Source: Anaerolineales bacterium UBA1429 | Lineage (GTDB): Bacteria; Chloroflexota; Anaerolineae; UBA1429 | DNA: 23,631 nucleotides | Assembly (NCBI GenBank): GCA_002329325.1 | Contig: DCTX01000057.1 | Span: 1 to 23,631 of the forward strand | Direction of reading: 5' to 3' | Notes under the pieces: model-generated | What the model was told of the DNA's origin: nothing | The model's input: only the letters and a program-made list of their open reading frames with translations | The model's database searches: none | Part shown: positions 1 through 7,561 of the stretch, in pieces | Layout of the letters: every line of letters begins with the position of its first letter | Position numbering within the stretch: position 1 is the stretch's first letter | Program-made: the position numbers and the translations under genes

Positions 1-151
1 CCCACCTCCCCAAGCGGCGCCGCGCACCCTGGGCAAAGACGAGCCAAACGGTGTCAACCCATAGGCAACAGGCCATCCTGTGGACGCGACGCCACGCCCC
101 ATCCCGTAGGGGCGAACCTCGTGTTCGCCCACCTCCCCAAGCGGCGCCGCG
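1..151. repeat. Repeat-rich intergenic stretch: 24-bp direct repeat plus palindromic dispersed-type element
   Basis: A 24-base segment beginning CCCACCTCCCC occurs at 1-24 and again, identical, at 128-151, a 127-bp period. Just before the second copy is a perfect inverted repeat: GGGCGAAC (110-117), a 5-base loop (118-122) and GTTCGCCC (123-130). The same palindrome probably also precedes the first copy outside the window, so two copies of one interspersed element are likely. Similar GGGGCGAAC/GTTCGCCC palindromes are scattered through many Chloroflexota and cyanobacterial genomes (recollection of family, not checked). I see no gene in 1-243 other than the promoter. Confidence 0.7.
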
Positions 152-169
152 GGCTCGCGCCTGGGCCGC

Positions 170-198
170 TTGACGCAGCCCCGCCCTGCATTTATCAT
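170..198 (+). promoter_or_regulatory. Sigma-70-type promoter for the propeptide/subtilase pair
   Basis: The -35 box is TTGACG (170-175) and the -10 box is TATCAT (193-198), with a 17-bp spacer; each box matches consensus at 5 of 6 bases. Transcription would begin near 205, leaving a leader of about 39 nt before the ATG at 244. The spacing and the position just upstream of the first gene make this a strong prediction. Confidence 0.6.
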
Positions 199-243
199 CT
201 CTGCATATCACCGGCCAGAGCTATACCCATGAGGAGCCATGCC

Positions 244-504
244 ATGGCCAAAGTAGACTCGAACCTGCGAGCAGAATGGAAGGACAACCCGCGACAGACC
301 TTCTCTCTGATTGTTCGCGTCACGGGCGATGTGGCCGAGCGCCGCGAGATGCTATCGGAGCTGGGTTGCCAGGTGAAGCACGCCTTTCGCCTGACCAACT
401 CGGTGAGCGTGCGTTGCAGTGGCGCCGTCGCCCTGACCCTCACCCGGCGGCGCTGGGTGACACAAGTTGAGCGCGATTCGATCCTTCGGGCGTTGGGAGG
501 CTGA
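244..504 (+). CDS. Stand-alone subtilisin propeptide-like (inhibitor I9 fold) small protein
   Basis: This 86-residue protein has no signal peptide. From about residue 19 the predicted order is strand (FSLIVRV), helix (DVAERREMLSELG), strand pair (around VKHAFRLTNSVSVRCS), helix, then a final strand ending in VTQVERD. That matches the ferredoxin-like I9 propeptide of S8 proteases, which typically ends in V..VE.D. ATG 244 is chosen because GAGGAG (231-236) sits 7 nt upstream; ATG 229 in the same frame would lack such a site. It ends in TGA at 502-504, six bases before the ATG of the subtilase and in the same reading frame. By analogy with I9 proteins it may chaperone or inhibit the neighbouring protease in trans. 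The fold assignment is an inference from the pattern. Confidence 0.65.
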   Translation: MAKVDSNLRAEWKDNPRQTFSLIVRVTGDVAERREMLSELGCQVKHAFRLTNSVSVRCSGAVALTLTRRRWVTQVERDSILRALGG

Positions 505-510
505 GCGAGC

Positions 511-1770
511 ATGAGCCATGGAGCCAAGCTGTGCAACGGACTAGCGCAGAGCCTGGGGCACGTATCCGCCGATGAGCAGGTGCCCATCATCGTGCGCTAC
601 AGGCCGGACCGCCGCATCCTGCGCAACAAGGGGCTGCCCCCGCCCGGCGTCCGCGAAAGCTACAACTATCGCCTGCAGCCCTTTGTGCACATGCACGCCA
701 CCCCCCGCGCCATCGAGACGCTGGAGGACGATTCCGAGATCGTCCGCATCTATCAGGACCTGCCGGTGCAGGCGTTGCTCGATTCCGCCATGCCCATCAT
801 CCAGGTCCCCCTGGCGCACAACCTGGGTTGGGGCGGCCAAGGGATCCGCATCGCCATCGTAGATACGGGCATAGACCCGGAGCATCCCGACTTTCAGGGG
901 CGCATCGCCGACATGGCGGATTGGGTGGGCGAAGGCGTCGTGGACGAGAACGGGCATGGCACCCATTGCGCCAGCATCGCCGCCGGCTCGGGCGCTGCCA
1001 GCGGCGGGCGCTATCGCGGCGTCGCCCCGGCGGCCACCATCTATGCGGCCAAGGTGCTGCACCGCAACGGCCAGGGCATGATGAGCGATGTTATGGCCGG
1101 GATCGACTGGGCCGTGGATCAGAACGTCCACATCATCTCCCTCTCACTGGGGGGGCCGGGCCCCGGCGACGGGCTGGATGCCCTCTCGGAGATGTGCGAC
1201 GCGGCCATGTCCGCCGGCGTCATCGTCTGTGTGGCGGCGGGCAACGATGGCCCCGCCAACCGGACCATTGGGTCGCCGGGGGCCTCGCGGCTGGCCATCA
1301 CCGTGGGCGCCTCCACCGATCAAGACGTCGTGGCCAGCTTCTCCTCGCGGGGGCCCACGGCGGATGGGCGCGTCAAGCCCGACATCGTGCTGCCAGGGCA
1401 CCTGATCGCGGCGGCCCGCGCCAAGGGCACCACCATGGGCACGCCCCTGGATGCCTACTATGCCGAGGCCTCGGGCACCAGCATGGCCACGCCGGTGGCG
1501 GCGGGCCTGTGCGCCCTGCTCCTGGAAAAGGAGCCGGACCTGACGCCCGCCCAGGTCAAGGCCAGGTTGATGGAGACGGCTATTGACCTGGGAGAGCACG
1601 CCCACACCCAGGGCAGCGGGCGCGCCGACGCCCTGCGCGCCCTGGAGAACCAGGTCAGCCCTCCGCCCGTGGATCCGGGCGACCCGGCGAACCCGGGCAG
1701 CCCCGATCTCGGCCAGGGCTGCCTGACGGCCTTTGTGCAGACGCTCCTGCACGGCAAGCGCAGGGGCTGA
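511..1770 (+). CDS. S8 family serine peptidase (subtilase), no signal peptide
   Basis: This 419-residue subtilase has the full catalytic set: Asp118 in IVDTGID, His149 in NGHGTHCAS, oxyanion Asn245 in AAGNDGP and Ser324 in SGTSMATP. Residues about 22-85 (PIIVRYRP, then RLQPFVHMHA and SEIVRIYQD) look like a built-in I9 propeptide, so the operon carries two such modules. The tail after about residue 385 is Pro/Gly-rich and ends in a short hydrophobic/basic segment. No N-terminal signal peptide or membrane segment is visible, which suggests cytoplasmic action or non-classical export. A ribosome-binding site GGGAGG (495-500) overlaps the end of the upstream gene, 10 nt before the ATG, indicating translational coupling. 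Family call is certain; substrate unknown. Confidence 0.95.
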   Translation: MSHGAKLCNGLAQSLGHVSADEQVPIIVRYRPDRRILRNKGLPPPGVRESYNYRLQPFVHMHATPRAIETLEDDSEIVRIYQDLPVQALLDSAMPIIQVPLAHNLGWGGQGIRIAIVDTGIDPEHPDFQGRIADMADWVGEGVVDENGHGTHCASIAAGSGAASGGRYRGVAPAATIYAAKVLHRNGQGMMSDVMAGIDWAVDQNVHIISLSLGGPGPGDGLDALSEMCDAAMSAGVIVCVAAGNDGPANRTIGSPGASRLAITVGASTDQDVVASFSSRGPTADGRVKPDIVLPGHLIAAARAKGTTMGTPLDAYYAEASGTSMATPVAAGLCALLLEKEPDLTPAQVKARLMETAIDLGEHAHTQGSGRADALRALENQVSPPPVDPGDPANPGSPDLGQGCLTAFVQTLLHGKRRG

Positions 1771-1797
1771 GGGCCCAACGGCTGGCGATGCAATACG

Positions 1798-1827
1798 AGA
1801 GGGGTGGGCCCGCGGGCCCACCCCTCT
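1798..1827. terminator. Perfect 30-bp palindrome between convergent genes (bidirectional terminator candidate)
   Basis: The arms 1798-1811 (starting AGAGGGGTGGG) and 1814-1827 are exactly complementary around a central GC. It lies 28 bp after the subtilase stop and 25 bp before the stop of the convergent amidase-like gene. Only TTT follows on the plus strand and no U-tract follows on the minus strand, so intrinsic termination would rely on stem strength. Confidence 0.65.
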
Positions 1828-1851
1828 TTGGCTATCGCTGCGGCGAGGCGC

Positions 1852-2970
1852 CTAGCGGATGCGCCCCGTAAACTGGTAGGGATCGAAGGGCGGCGCCTTG
1901 ACGGGGCGCTCCTGAAGCGGTGTATCCCGCATCGCGTCCAGCGCCTGCTCGAGAGGCACATCCGGCTCCTCGCTGCCGCCCGGCTCTGCCTCGCCGGTCT
2001 CGGGCGTGGGCTCGGGCTCTTCCTCACGGCAGGCGCGCTCGAACTCGCCCAGCGAGAGCACTTCGTCAGCGCGATTGGCCGGGGCCAGCAGGGCCTCGGC
2101 GAAGAATTGCACCACATAGCCCTGCTCGTCGATCTCGATGGGGATCTGGCGGCTCAGCGGCCCCAGCAGGCCCCGCTCCCCGGCCGCCAGGGTCAGGGGC
2201 GATTGCAAGTCCACATCCACCAGCAAATCGGCGGCCAGCTTGCGCAGGCTGGCGCGCAGCGAGGAGAGCTCGTCCTCCGGATGTGGCCGGGGGCGCCGCG
2301 CTGCGCGGTATTCCTGGATCCAGCGCTCCACATGCGGGATGATCCACTCCTTCTGCACGGCCCAGCCAGGGCACGACTTGGAGGAGTAGTCGCGATGGAA
2401 GCAGAGGTTGCGGATATCCAGCCCCAGCTTCTCGTGGAGCACTCCCAGGGCCACGATGGTGTTGCGCAGCGTCGCCCCCGAGGGGAGCTCGTTGTCATAG
2501 TCGCCCACCATCTCCAGGTGCCGCGTGCGGTAGTTGTGGCCATAGACCCCCACCCCGTCAAAGCGGATATCGGAGAAGAGCCAGATGCCGTCGTCGGCCA
2601 CGAACAGGTGCGGCCCCTCGGTCCAGCCTTCGCGCAGGCGGCCCTGGGCATCGCGCCAGAGCTGCTGCTCATAGTAGCGCTTCATGGCCAGGATCGTGCT
2701 GTGGCCGCGCCAGCTCTCCCGGGTGGGCTTCCAGGTGTGGTGCAGAAAGAAGCGCGTGGGCAGCGGCTCGGGCATCTCCAGCCCCTCGATGTAGGCCACG
2801 AACTCGCTGGCCGACATGACGCGCCCATCGATCTGCATCGGCGGCGACTTGATGGGCGTCTCGTCCGTCGCCCTCACGCGGTCCAGCAGGCCAACCCTCT
2901 CCGCAGCAACGGCGGGCGGCAGCGCCTCATGGCGCCCCAGCAGGCCCCTGACTCTGTTGAGCCATCCCAT
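1852..2970 (-). CDS. N-acetylmuramoyl-L-alanine amidase-2 / PGRP-like domain protein
   Basis: This 372-residue protein has an amidase-2 (peptidoglycan-recognition-like) core at about residues 70-222. The zinc-ligand pattern fits the family: HHT (His77/78), then His192 in FHRDY and Cys200 in SCPG. Such enzymes cleave the bond between MurNAc and the first L-alanine of the stem peptide. The C-terminal third (from about 230) is helical, then acidic and Pro/Glu-rich, ending FTGRIR. No signal peptide or membrane segment is visible, which is odd for a wall enzyme. The ATG follows GGGAG at about 7 nt. It is the last gene of the minus-strand operon, 15 bp after the LysM hydrolase gene. Catalytic activity is inferred; it could be a binding-only homologue. 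Confidence 0.75.
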   Translation of the reverse strand: MGWLNRVRGLLGRHEALPPAVAAERVGLLDRVRATDETPIKSPPMQIDGRVMSASEFVAYIEGLEMPEPLPTRFFLHHTWKPTRESWRGHSTILAMKRYYEQQLWRDAQGRLREGWTEGPHLFVADDGIWLFSDIRFDGVGVYGHNYRTRHLEMVGDYDNELPSGATLRNTIVALGVLHEKLGLDIRNLCFHRDYSSKSCPGWAVQKEWIIPHVERWIQEYRAARRPRPHPEDELSSLRASLRKLAADLLVDVDLQSPLTLAAGERGLLGPLSRQIPIEIDEQGYVVQFFAEALLAPANRADEVLSLGEFERACREEEPEPTPETGEAEPGGSEEPDVPLEQALDAMRDTPLQERPVKAPPFDPYQFTGRIR

Positions 2971-2985
2971 GGCCGTCTCCCTTCG

Positions 2986-4269
2986 CTAGCGATACCAGCG
3001 ATACCCTTTCTGCAGCGCCTGGCCCAGATCGGCCAGGACCTGGTTCTTGCCCGAGATGTGCCACACCTCGCCTGCGTGGTTCTCCCAACGAAACAGCAGC
3101 AGCGCCCGAATCGGCTGCCGGCTCGCGTCGCTGTTCCAGCGGTTGATCTCGGCATAGGCCGCCTGGATCCAGCCCCGATTCACGTCCTCCCAACTGCTGT
3201 TCTGGTTGGTCTCGGTGATGTACACCGGGAGATGCCGCTGCGATGCCGGGATCGCCTCCATATAATCGATGTAGGTGCGGAACATCTTGCGGCGATGGTG
3301 ATAGGGAGGATCCATCTTGGCTTCGCTGGTGATATTGGCCGGGTTCGGATCGCGGGCGTAGGTGTGCAGGGCGATGCCGTCCACCTGATCGTCGAGACGC
3401 TGGAGCACCTGCTGAAAGTAGACGATCCAATCGCCGCTGGGGTTCTCGGAGTAGATCGTCTGAATGTTCCACGGGCCCACCGCTGCCATCACGACCTGGT
3501 CGTTGGCGTGGCCGGGCCGCCGTCGGATCTCCTTGCGGCAGGCCAGAAACGCCTGGGCGTACTTGGCCGGGGTGATCACCTCGCCGTTGGCCGGCCCGCC
3601 GGGACGCTCCACGGCCAGGTTGGGCTCGTTGCCGATGATCCAGATGTGGCAGCCATCGGAGCGCTCCACAAAGTTGCCGCAGCGCACGGCGAAATCCGCA
3701 TACTGCGAGGAGGGCGGCAGCGTGCCGCTGTGGCCATAGCCGTTGTTCAGCCGCACGATCACGCCAAAGCCGTTATCGGCCAGATCCTTGTAGGATTGGC
3801 TGCTCCAATCGTTGCGGTTGGCGCCCAGGGCCTCGGTCACCAGCACCCAGCCCTTGCGCCCTGCCGCCGCCATGATCTGCTCCGCGCCCCGATCGTGCAC
3901 GCCATAGATATAGGGCGATTCGCCCTTGGGCAGCGGCTCCACGGGCTGCGGCTCCTCGGGGGCCACGGAGCTCGCCTCCGGGAGGCGCAATACCTGCCCG
4001 ACCCGGATGAGATTCGGGTTCTCGATCTCGTTATACGCCGCGATCATGGCCACCTTGCTCGTGTCGCCATAGTACTGGCGCGAGATGAGGGCTAGGCTCT
4101 CGCCCGACTTGACCACGTGCACGGCAAAGGTCAGCCCCCAATCACCCAGCCACTCGACCAACTGCTGCCGGGCGTGATCCTCCAGGTTCTTCTGCAGGTC
4201 CGCCGCGCGGGCGCGCAGCCGCCGGGCGAGGTGCTCATCCACGGTGAACTCGATCTTGCGCTCCGTCAT
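2986..4269 (-). CDS. LysM domain glycoside hydrolase (clan GH-A-like TIM barrel)
   Basis: With the ATG at 4269 the protein has 427 residues. Residues 1-45 form a charged helical segment that begins EFTVDEHLARRLRARA and resembles a ribbon-helix-helix or antitoxin-like fold (tentative). A LysM domain follows at about 51-97 (VHVVKSGESL to VGQVLRLP), then a short Pro/Glu linker. From about 118 there is a glycosidase-like barrel with GNEPN (Glu215, likely acid/base) and ITETNQ (Glu353, likely nucleophile), the clan GH-A arrangement. LysM usually binds N-acetylglucosamine polymers, so a peptidoglycan or chitin-like substrate is plausible. A GTG at 4302 in frame would add 11 residues; the ATG is preferred because GGGAGG lies about 10 nt upstream. 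No signal peptide is evident. The exact GH family is not recognised. Confidence 0.75.
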   Translation of the reverse strand: MTERKIEFTVDEHLARRLRARAADLQKNLEDHARQQLVEWLGDWGLTFAVHVVKSGESLALISRQYYGDTSKVAMIAAYNEIENPNLIRVGQVLRLPEASSVAPEEPQPVEPLPKGESPYIYGVHDRGAEQIMAAAGRKGWVLVTEALGANRNDWSSQSYKDLADNGFGVIVRLNNGYGHSGTLPPSSQYADFAVRCGNFVERSDGCHIWIIGNEPNLAVERPGGPANGEVITPAKYAQAFLACRKEIRRRPGHANDQVVMAAVGPWNIQTIYSENPSGDWIVYFQQVLQRLDDQVDGIALHTYARDPNPANITSEAKMDPPYHHRRKMFRTYIDYMEAIPASQRHLPVYITETNQNSSWEDVNRGWIQAAYAEINRWNSDASRQPIRALLLFRWENHAGEVWHISGKNQVLADLGQALQKGYRWYR

Positions 4270-4320
4270 CTCCTCGCGTACCTCCCTCAGATGCAGGGTC
4301 ACAGGAATGGACGCCGGTGC

Positions 4321-6225
4321 TCAGCGCAGCACGCGCGCATCGCCCACGCGCTTGGTGATCCTTCGCCGATCCGTCTCCTCCAGGAACGCCACAGCGTACT
4401 TGCGGCTGGTGCCGAACAAGTCGCGCACCTCGGCGACGGTGACGGCGCTGTGGGCCTCCAGGTGGGCGCGCAGGCGGGCCAGCATCTCGTCCAGGGCGGG
4501 CGGTGTGAACACCACCGCATCGCTGATGCGCACCAGGCGGCCCGTCTCCAGCAGGTGCTGGGCCAGCTCGGGCCCAAGGGCCTCCTCGACCTCCTGATAG
4601 GCCGGCGGGGCAAAGGGCGCGGCATCGAAGCGGGCCAGCACCGCGGCGATGGCCTGCTCCTCGGCCCGGCTCAGCTGCACATCGTGCCGCGCCAGCGCCA
4701 CCGCATCGCCCGTGACCCGCAGGATGCCCTGGGCGCTGGCGCGCTGCAATATCTGGTTCCCCAGGTCGCCCTCGATGCCCAGGCGGCTCTTGAGCTCCTC
4801 GCGGGGCATGCCGCCGCGCAGGCGATTCTGGGCATGGTAGCGCTGTAGCAGGTCGGTGGCCCTCTCCACAAGCCTCTGCCAGGCGCCGGCCGTGAGGAGC
4901 AGCCCTGCCCGCTCCGCGAGGCGCTCCGTCCCCTCCGCCGCGTCGCCCAGGGCGAGGATGCGCCCCTCTCGCAGCAACGCCTCCAGCGCCGGCTGGGTCC
5001 AGGCGGCGGGGAGATGGCTCTGGCGCACCAGCTCGCGGGCCATCATCGGGCCGCGCTCCTCCAGCAGGGCCAGCAGCACGGCGTCCGGGGTGCCCTGGGC
5101 CAAGGCCGCCAGGCGTTCGAGCACCCGCCCGTCGTGTCGTCTGTGGCGCCGCAATGGCTGCGGCTCGACGATCCTGCCGCCGCCCAGGGTGATGCTCGGA
5201 GAGGGCAGCCGGATGATAAAGCGGTCATAGCGGCCAGCGGCGATGGGCTCCCGCAGGCGCAGCTGGGCCCAGCCTGTCTCGCCGGGCAACAGCGCGTCGT
5301 CATCCAGCAGGCGCACGCGCGCCAGGACGGCCGCGGCGCCCGTGAACAGCTCCACCACCATGCCGTGCTCCACCGGCCAGGGGGCGTCGGCCACCATGCG
5401 AAGCTCCACGTCCACCAAACGTGTGGCCTGCAGGGCGCCCGGCTGGGCCAGCACCTGACCGCGGCGCAACTGATCCACATCCACCCCGGTGAGGTTGACG
5501 GCCACCCGCGAGCCGGGCTCGGCCCGCTCGATCTTGGTTTGGTGGCTCTGCAGGCCGCGGATACGGGCCGTCCGCCTGCCCGGCATGATCTCCACCGTGT
5601 CCCCCACCTGCAGATGCCCGCCCATCAGAGTGCCGGTAACGATGGTGCCAAAGCCGCTGATGGTAAAGGCGCGATCGATGGGCAGCCGCGGATTGCCCAA
5701 GTCGGCGCGGGGCGTCGCCTCGGTCAGCAGGTCATCCAGGGTCTGCAGCAGTTCGTGCAGACCCTGGCCCGTCACCGCAGAGACGGGCACGATGGGCGCC
5801 TCGGCCAACACGGTTCCGGCCACCGCCTCGCGCACCTCCTCGCTCACCAGATCGAGCCAATCCCGATCCTCCGCCAGATCGGCCTTGGTGAGGGCGATGA
5901 GCCCCTTGGGGATCTGGAGCAGATCCAGGATCGCCAGGTGTTCCCGGGTCTGGGGCATCACCGACTCGTCGGCGGCGACGACGAGCATGGCCAGGTCGAT
6001 ACCCCCCACGCCAGCCAGCATGTTCTTGATCAGGTCCTCGTGGCCGGGCACATCCACGATGCTGACCTCGCGCCCGCTGGGCAACGTGACCCAGGCAAAG
6101 CCCAGGTCTATGGTCATCTCGCGCTCCTGTTCCTCTCGCAGACGGTCCGGGTTGATGCCCGAGATCGCCTGCACGAGGGTGGACTTGCCGTGGTCCACGT
6201 GGCCGGCCGTGCCGATGACGAACAA
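4321..6225 (-). CDS. selB: Selenocysteine-specific translation elongation factor SelB
   Basis: SelB is the GTPase that carries Sec-tRNA(Sec) to the ribosome at UGA codons marked by a SECIS element. The 634-residue length is close to the E. coli protein. G1 is GHVDHGKST (8-16), G2 lies in the EMTIDLGFAWV segment, G3 is DVPGHE (58-63) and G4 is TKAD (113-116). EF-Tu-like beta-barrel domains follow, and the C-terminal third has the winged-helix repeats that bind SECIS RNA. The start codon is TTG; AGGAG lies 8 nt upstream and overlaps the stop of the preceding coiled-coil gene, so the two are translationally coupled. No selA, selD, tRNA-Sec or obvious selenoprotein is in the window. Confidence 0.95.
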   Translation of the reverse strand: MFVIGTAGHVDHGKSTLVQAISGINPDRLREEQEREMTIDLGFAWVTLPSGREVSIVDVPGHEDLIKNMLAGVGGIDLAMLVVAADESVMPQTREHLAILDLLQIPKGLIALTKADLAEDRDWLDLVSEEVREAVAGTVLAEAPIVPVSAVTGQGLHELLQTLDDLLTEATPRADLGNPRLPIDRAFTISGFGTIVTGTLMGGHLQVGDTVEIMPGRRTARIRGLQSHQTKIERAEPGSRVAVNLTGVDVDQLRRGQVLAQPGALQATRLVDVELRMVADAPWPVEHGMVVELFTGAAAVLARVRLLDDDALLPGETGWAQLRLREPIAAGRYDRFIIRLPSPSITLGGGRIVEPQPLRRHRRHDGRVLERLAALAQGTPDAVLLALLEERGPMMARELVRQSHLPAAWTQPALEALLREGRILALGDAAEGTERLAERAGLLLTAGAWQRLVERATDLLQRYHAQNRLRGGMPREELKSRLGIEGDLGNQILQRASAQGILRVTGDAVALARHDVQLSRAEEQAIAAVLARFDAAPFAPPAYQEVEEALGPELAQHLLETGRLVRISDAVVFTPPALDEMLARLRAHLEAHSAVTVAEVRDLFGTSRKYAVAFLEETDRRRITKRVGDARVLR

Positions 6226-6230
6226 GCTGC

Positions 6231-7463
6231 CTACTCCTGTATGCCGTAGGTCTCGGCAAAGGTGTCCATGAAGGACTGGAACTCCTTGGCGGCCGCCTGC
6301 GCCACCTTGCGCATCATCTCGTTGCTCCGCGCCCCGTCGGCGTCAAGGCGTTGATGTATCTCCCGCAGACGGCCCTCCAGGGCGCGCAGCGCCTGCGTCA
6401 CGTCCTGCAGGCTCTCCTCGAGGTTCACCAGACGCTGGTCTTGCTGCTCCTCCTGTTGATCGCGCTCGCGCCTGGCCTGCTCGCGCCGCTCCAGCTCTTG
6501 CGCCCAACGCTGGTCGTTCTCGGCGCGCCCCTCGCGCAGCTCTCGCCGCAGCTGTTCCTCGGCGATGTGCTGGAGCTGGCGCAGACGATCTTGCTGCTGG
6601 CTGAGGTCCTGGGCCAGGGTCTGCACGTCGCGCAGGACGCGACGGTTCTTCTCATGCTGGTCCACAAAGAAGCGCAGTTGATCGGCCCACGTCTCGATCT
6701 GGTGGCCAAAGCCGTCCAGCCGGCGCCCCCACTCGGCCAGCATCTGCGAGCGCTCGCGATCCACACGGCGCTGGCGCTCGATCATCTCTTGCTGCTGCGC
6801 CGTGATCTCCTGACGCATGGCCTGCAGCTCGGCGAGCTGCTGGCCGAGCTTGTTGACCCCCACTTCCAAGGCAAGGATTCGCTGAACGGCGCTGGCGCGC
6901 GAGGCCTTGAGCTCCTCAACCTCGTCGGCCGTCTGCTGGATGCTCACCTCTTGCTTGGCGATGGCGTCAGCCAACTGACGGCGCCCCTCCTCGCTCTGGG
7001 GCACAAACCGGCCCAGGGTCTCGAACTGCTGCTGCAGACGCAAGAGGTTCTCGTTAATGCGCCGGTCCTCGGCCTGCACCACTGCGATGCCCTGCTCCAG
7101 CGGCGCCAGGCGATCCAGCTCCAGGCGGATCTCTTGCAGCGCGCGCGAGTCCTTCTCGCGTTCCGCCTGGCGACTCCGGATGGCCTCGGTCTCCTGCTTC
7201 TGCACGTCCTGCCTGAGATCGCCCATCATGGCCACGATCTCGTCGCGGGTATTCTGCACCGTCTGCCGGATCTCGGGCACCGTCTGGAGCTGGTTCTGCA
7301 ACCTGGTGAGACGGTCCTCCAGGTTCAGTATGCGTTGCGCCTGGTCAACCAGGGTGACCTGTTGCTGATCGATCGTATCGCGCAGCTCCTCGACGATCGC
7401 TTTTTCGCGACGCAGCTCTTCATCGAGCCAGCTGATGTTTGGCCCCGCCATCTGGCCTGTCAT
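6231..7463 (-). CDS. Long coiled-coil protein of unknown function
   Basis: This 410-residue protein is almost entirely helical, with heptad-like spacing of Leu/Ile/Val and very high Gln, Glu and Arg content from about residue 13 to 390. It has no membrane segment, signal peptide or catalytic motif. It ends in a short less charged segment (FMDTFAETYGIQE). The composition resembles structural or scaffold coiled-coil proteins, not SMC ATPases, since no Walker motifs are present. It lies between the L,D-transpeptidase gene and selB, 5 bp before selB, and its last codons contain the selB ribosome-binding site. ATG 7463 has a purine-rich GAGAGAG upstream; a second ATG four codons later is possible. 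I do not recognise a family. A cytoskeletal or envelope-organising role is only a guess from neighbours. Confidence 0.8.
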   Translation of the reverse strand: MTGQMAGPNISWLDEELRREKAIVEELRDTIDQQQVTLVDQAQRILNLEDRLTRLQNQLQTVPEIRQTVQNTRDEIVAMMGDLRQDVQKQETEAIRSRQAEREKDSRALQEIRLELDRLAPLEQGIAVVQAEDRRINENLLRLQQQFETLGRFVPQSEEGRRQLADAIAKQEVSIQQTADEVEELKASRASAVQRILALEVGVNKLGQQLAELQAMRQEITAQQQEMIERQRRVDRERSQMLAEWGRRLDGFGHQIETWADQLRFFVDQHEKNRRVLRDVQTLAQDLSQQQDRLRQLQHIAEEQLRRELREGRAENDQRWAQELERREQARRERDQQEEQQDQRLVNLEESLQDVTQALRALEGRLREIHQRLDADGARSNEMMRKVAQAAAKEFQSFMDTFAETYGIQE

Positions 7464-7506
7464 AATCTCTCTCGCTTTCCCTTGATATCTTGTTTAGTCC
7501 GGTTCG

Positions 7507-7534
7507 GGGAGCGCCCGGGAATGCCGGCGCTCCC
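7507..7534. other. Hairpin in the gap between the L,D-transpeptidase and coiled-coil genes
   Basis: The arms GGGAGCGCC (7507-7515) and GGCGCTCCC (7526-7534) are perfectly complementary around a 10-nt loop. It lies in the 98-bp gap between two minus-strand genes and has no T-run after it, so partial termination or mRNA processing/stabilisation is more likely than full termination. Confidence 0.5.
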
Positions 7535-7561
7535 TCCGGCGCGATGTTCGCCAGGCTCGCC

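Noticed and set aside
502..545. Possible selenocysteine TGA at 502 with a SECIS-like hairpin downstream, given selB nearby
   Set aside because: The sequence after the TGA forms only short interrupted stems with no loop like known bacterial SECIS elements, and a good ribosome-binding site precedes ATG 511. Ordinary stop and restart is simpler.
1804..4095. 763-codon open frame on the plus strand
   Set aside because: It is antisense to the amidase and LysM hydrolase genes, begins inside the terminator palindrome, and its protein is a His/Leu/Arg-rich shadow without recognisable domains.
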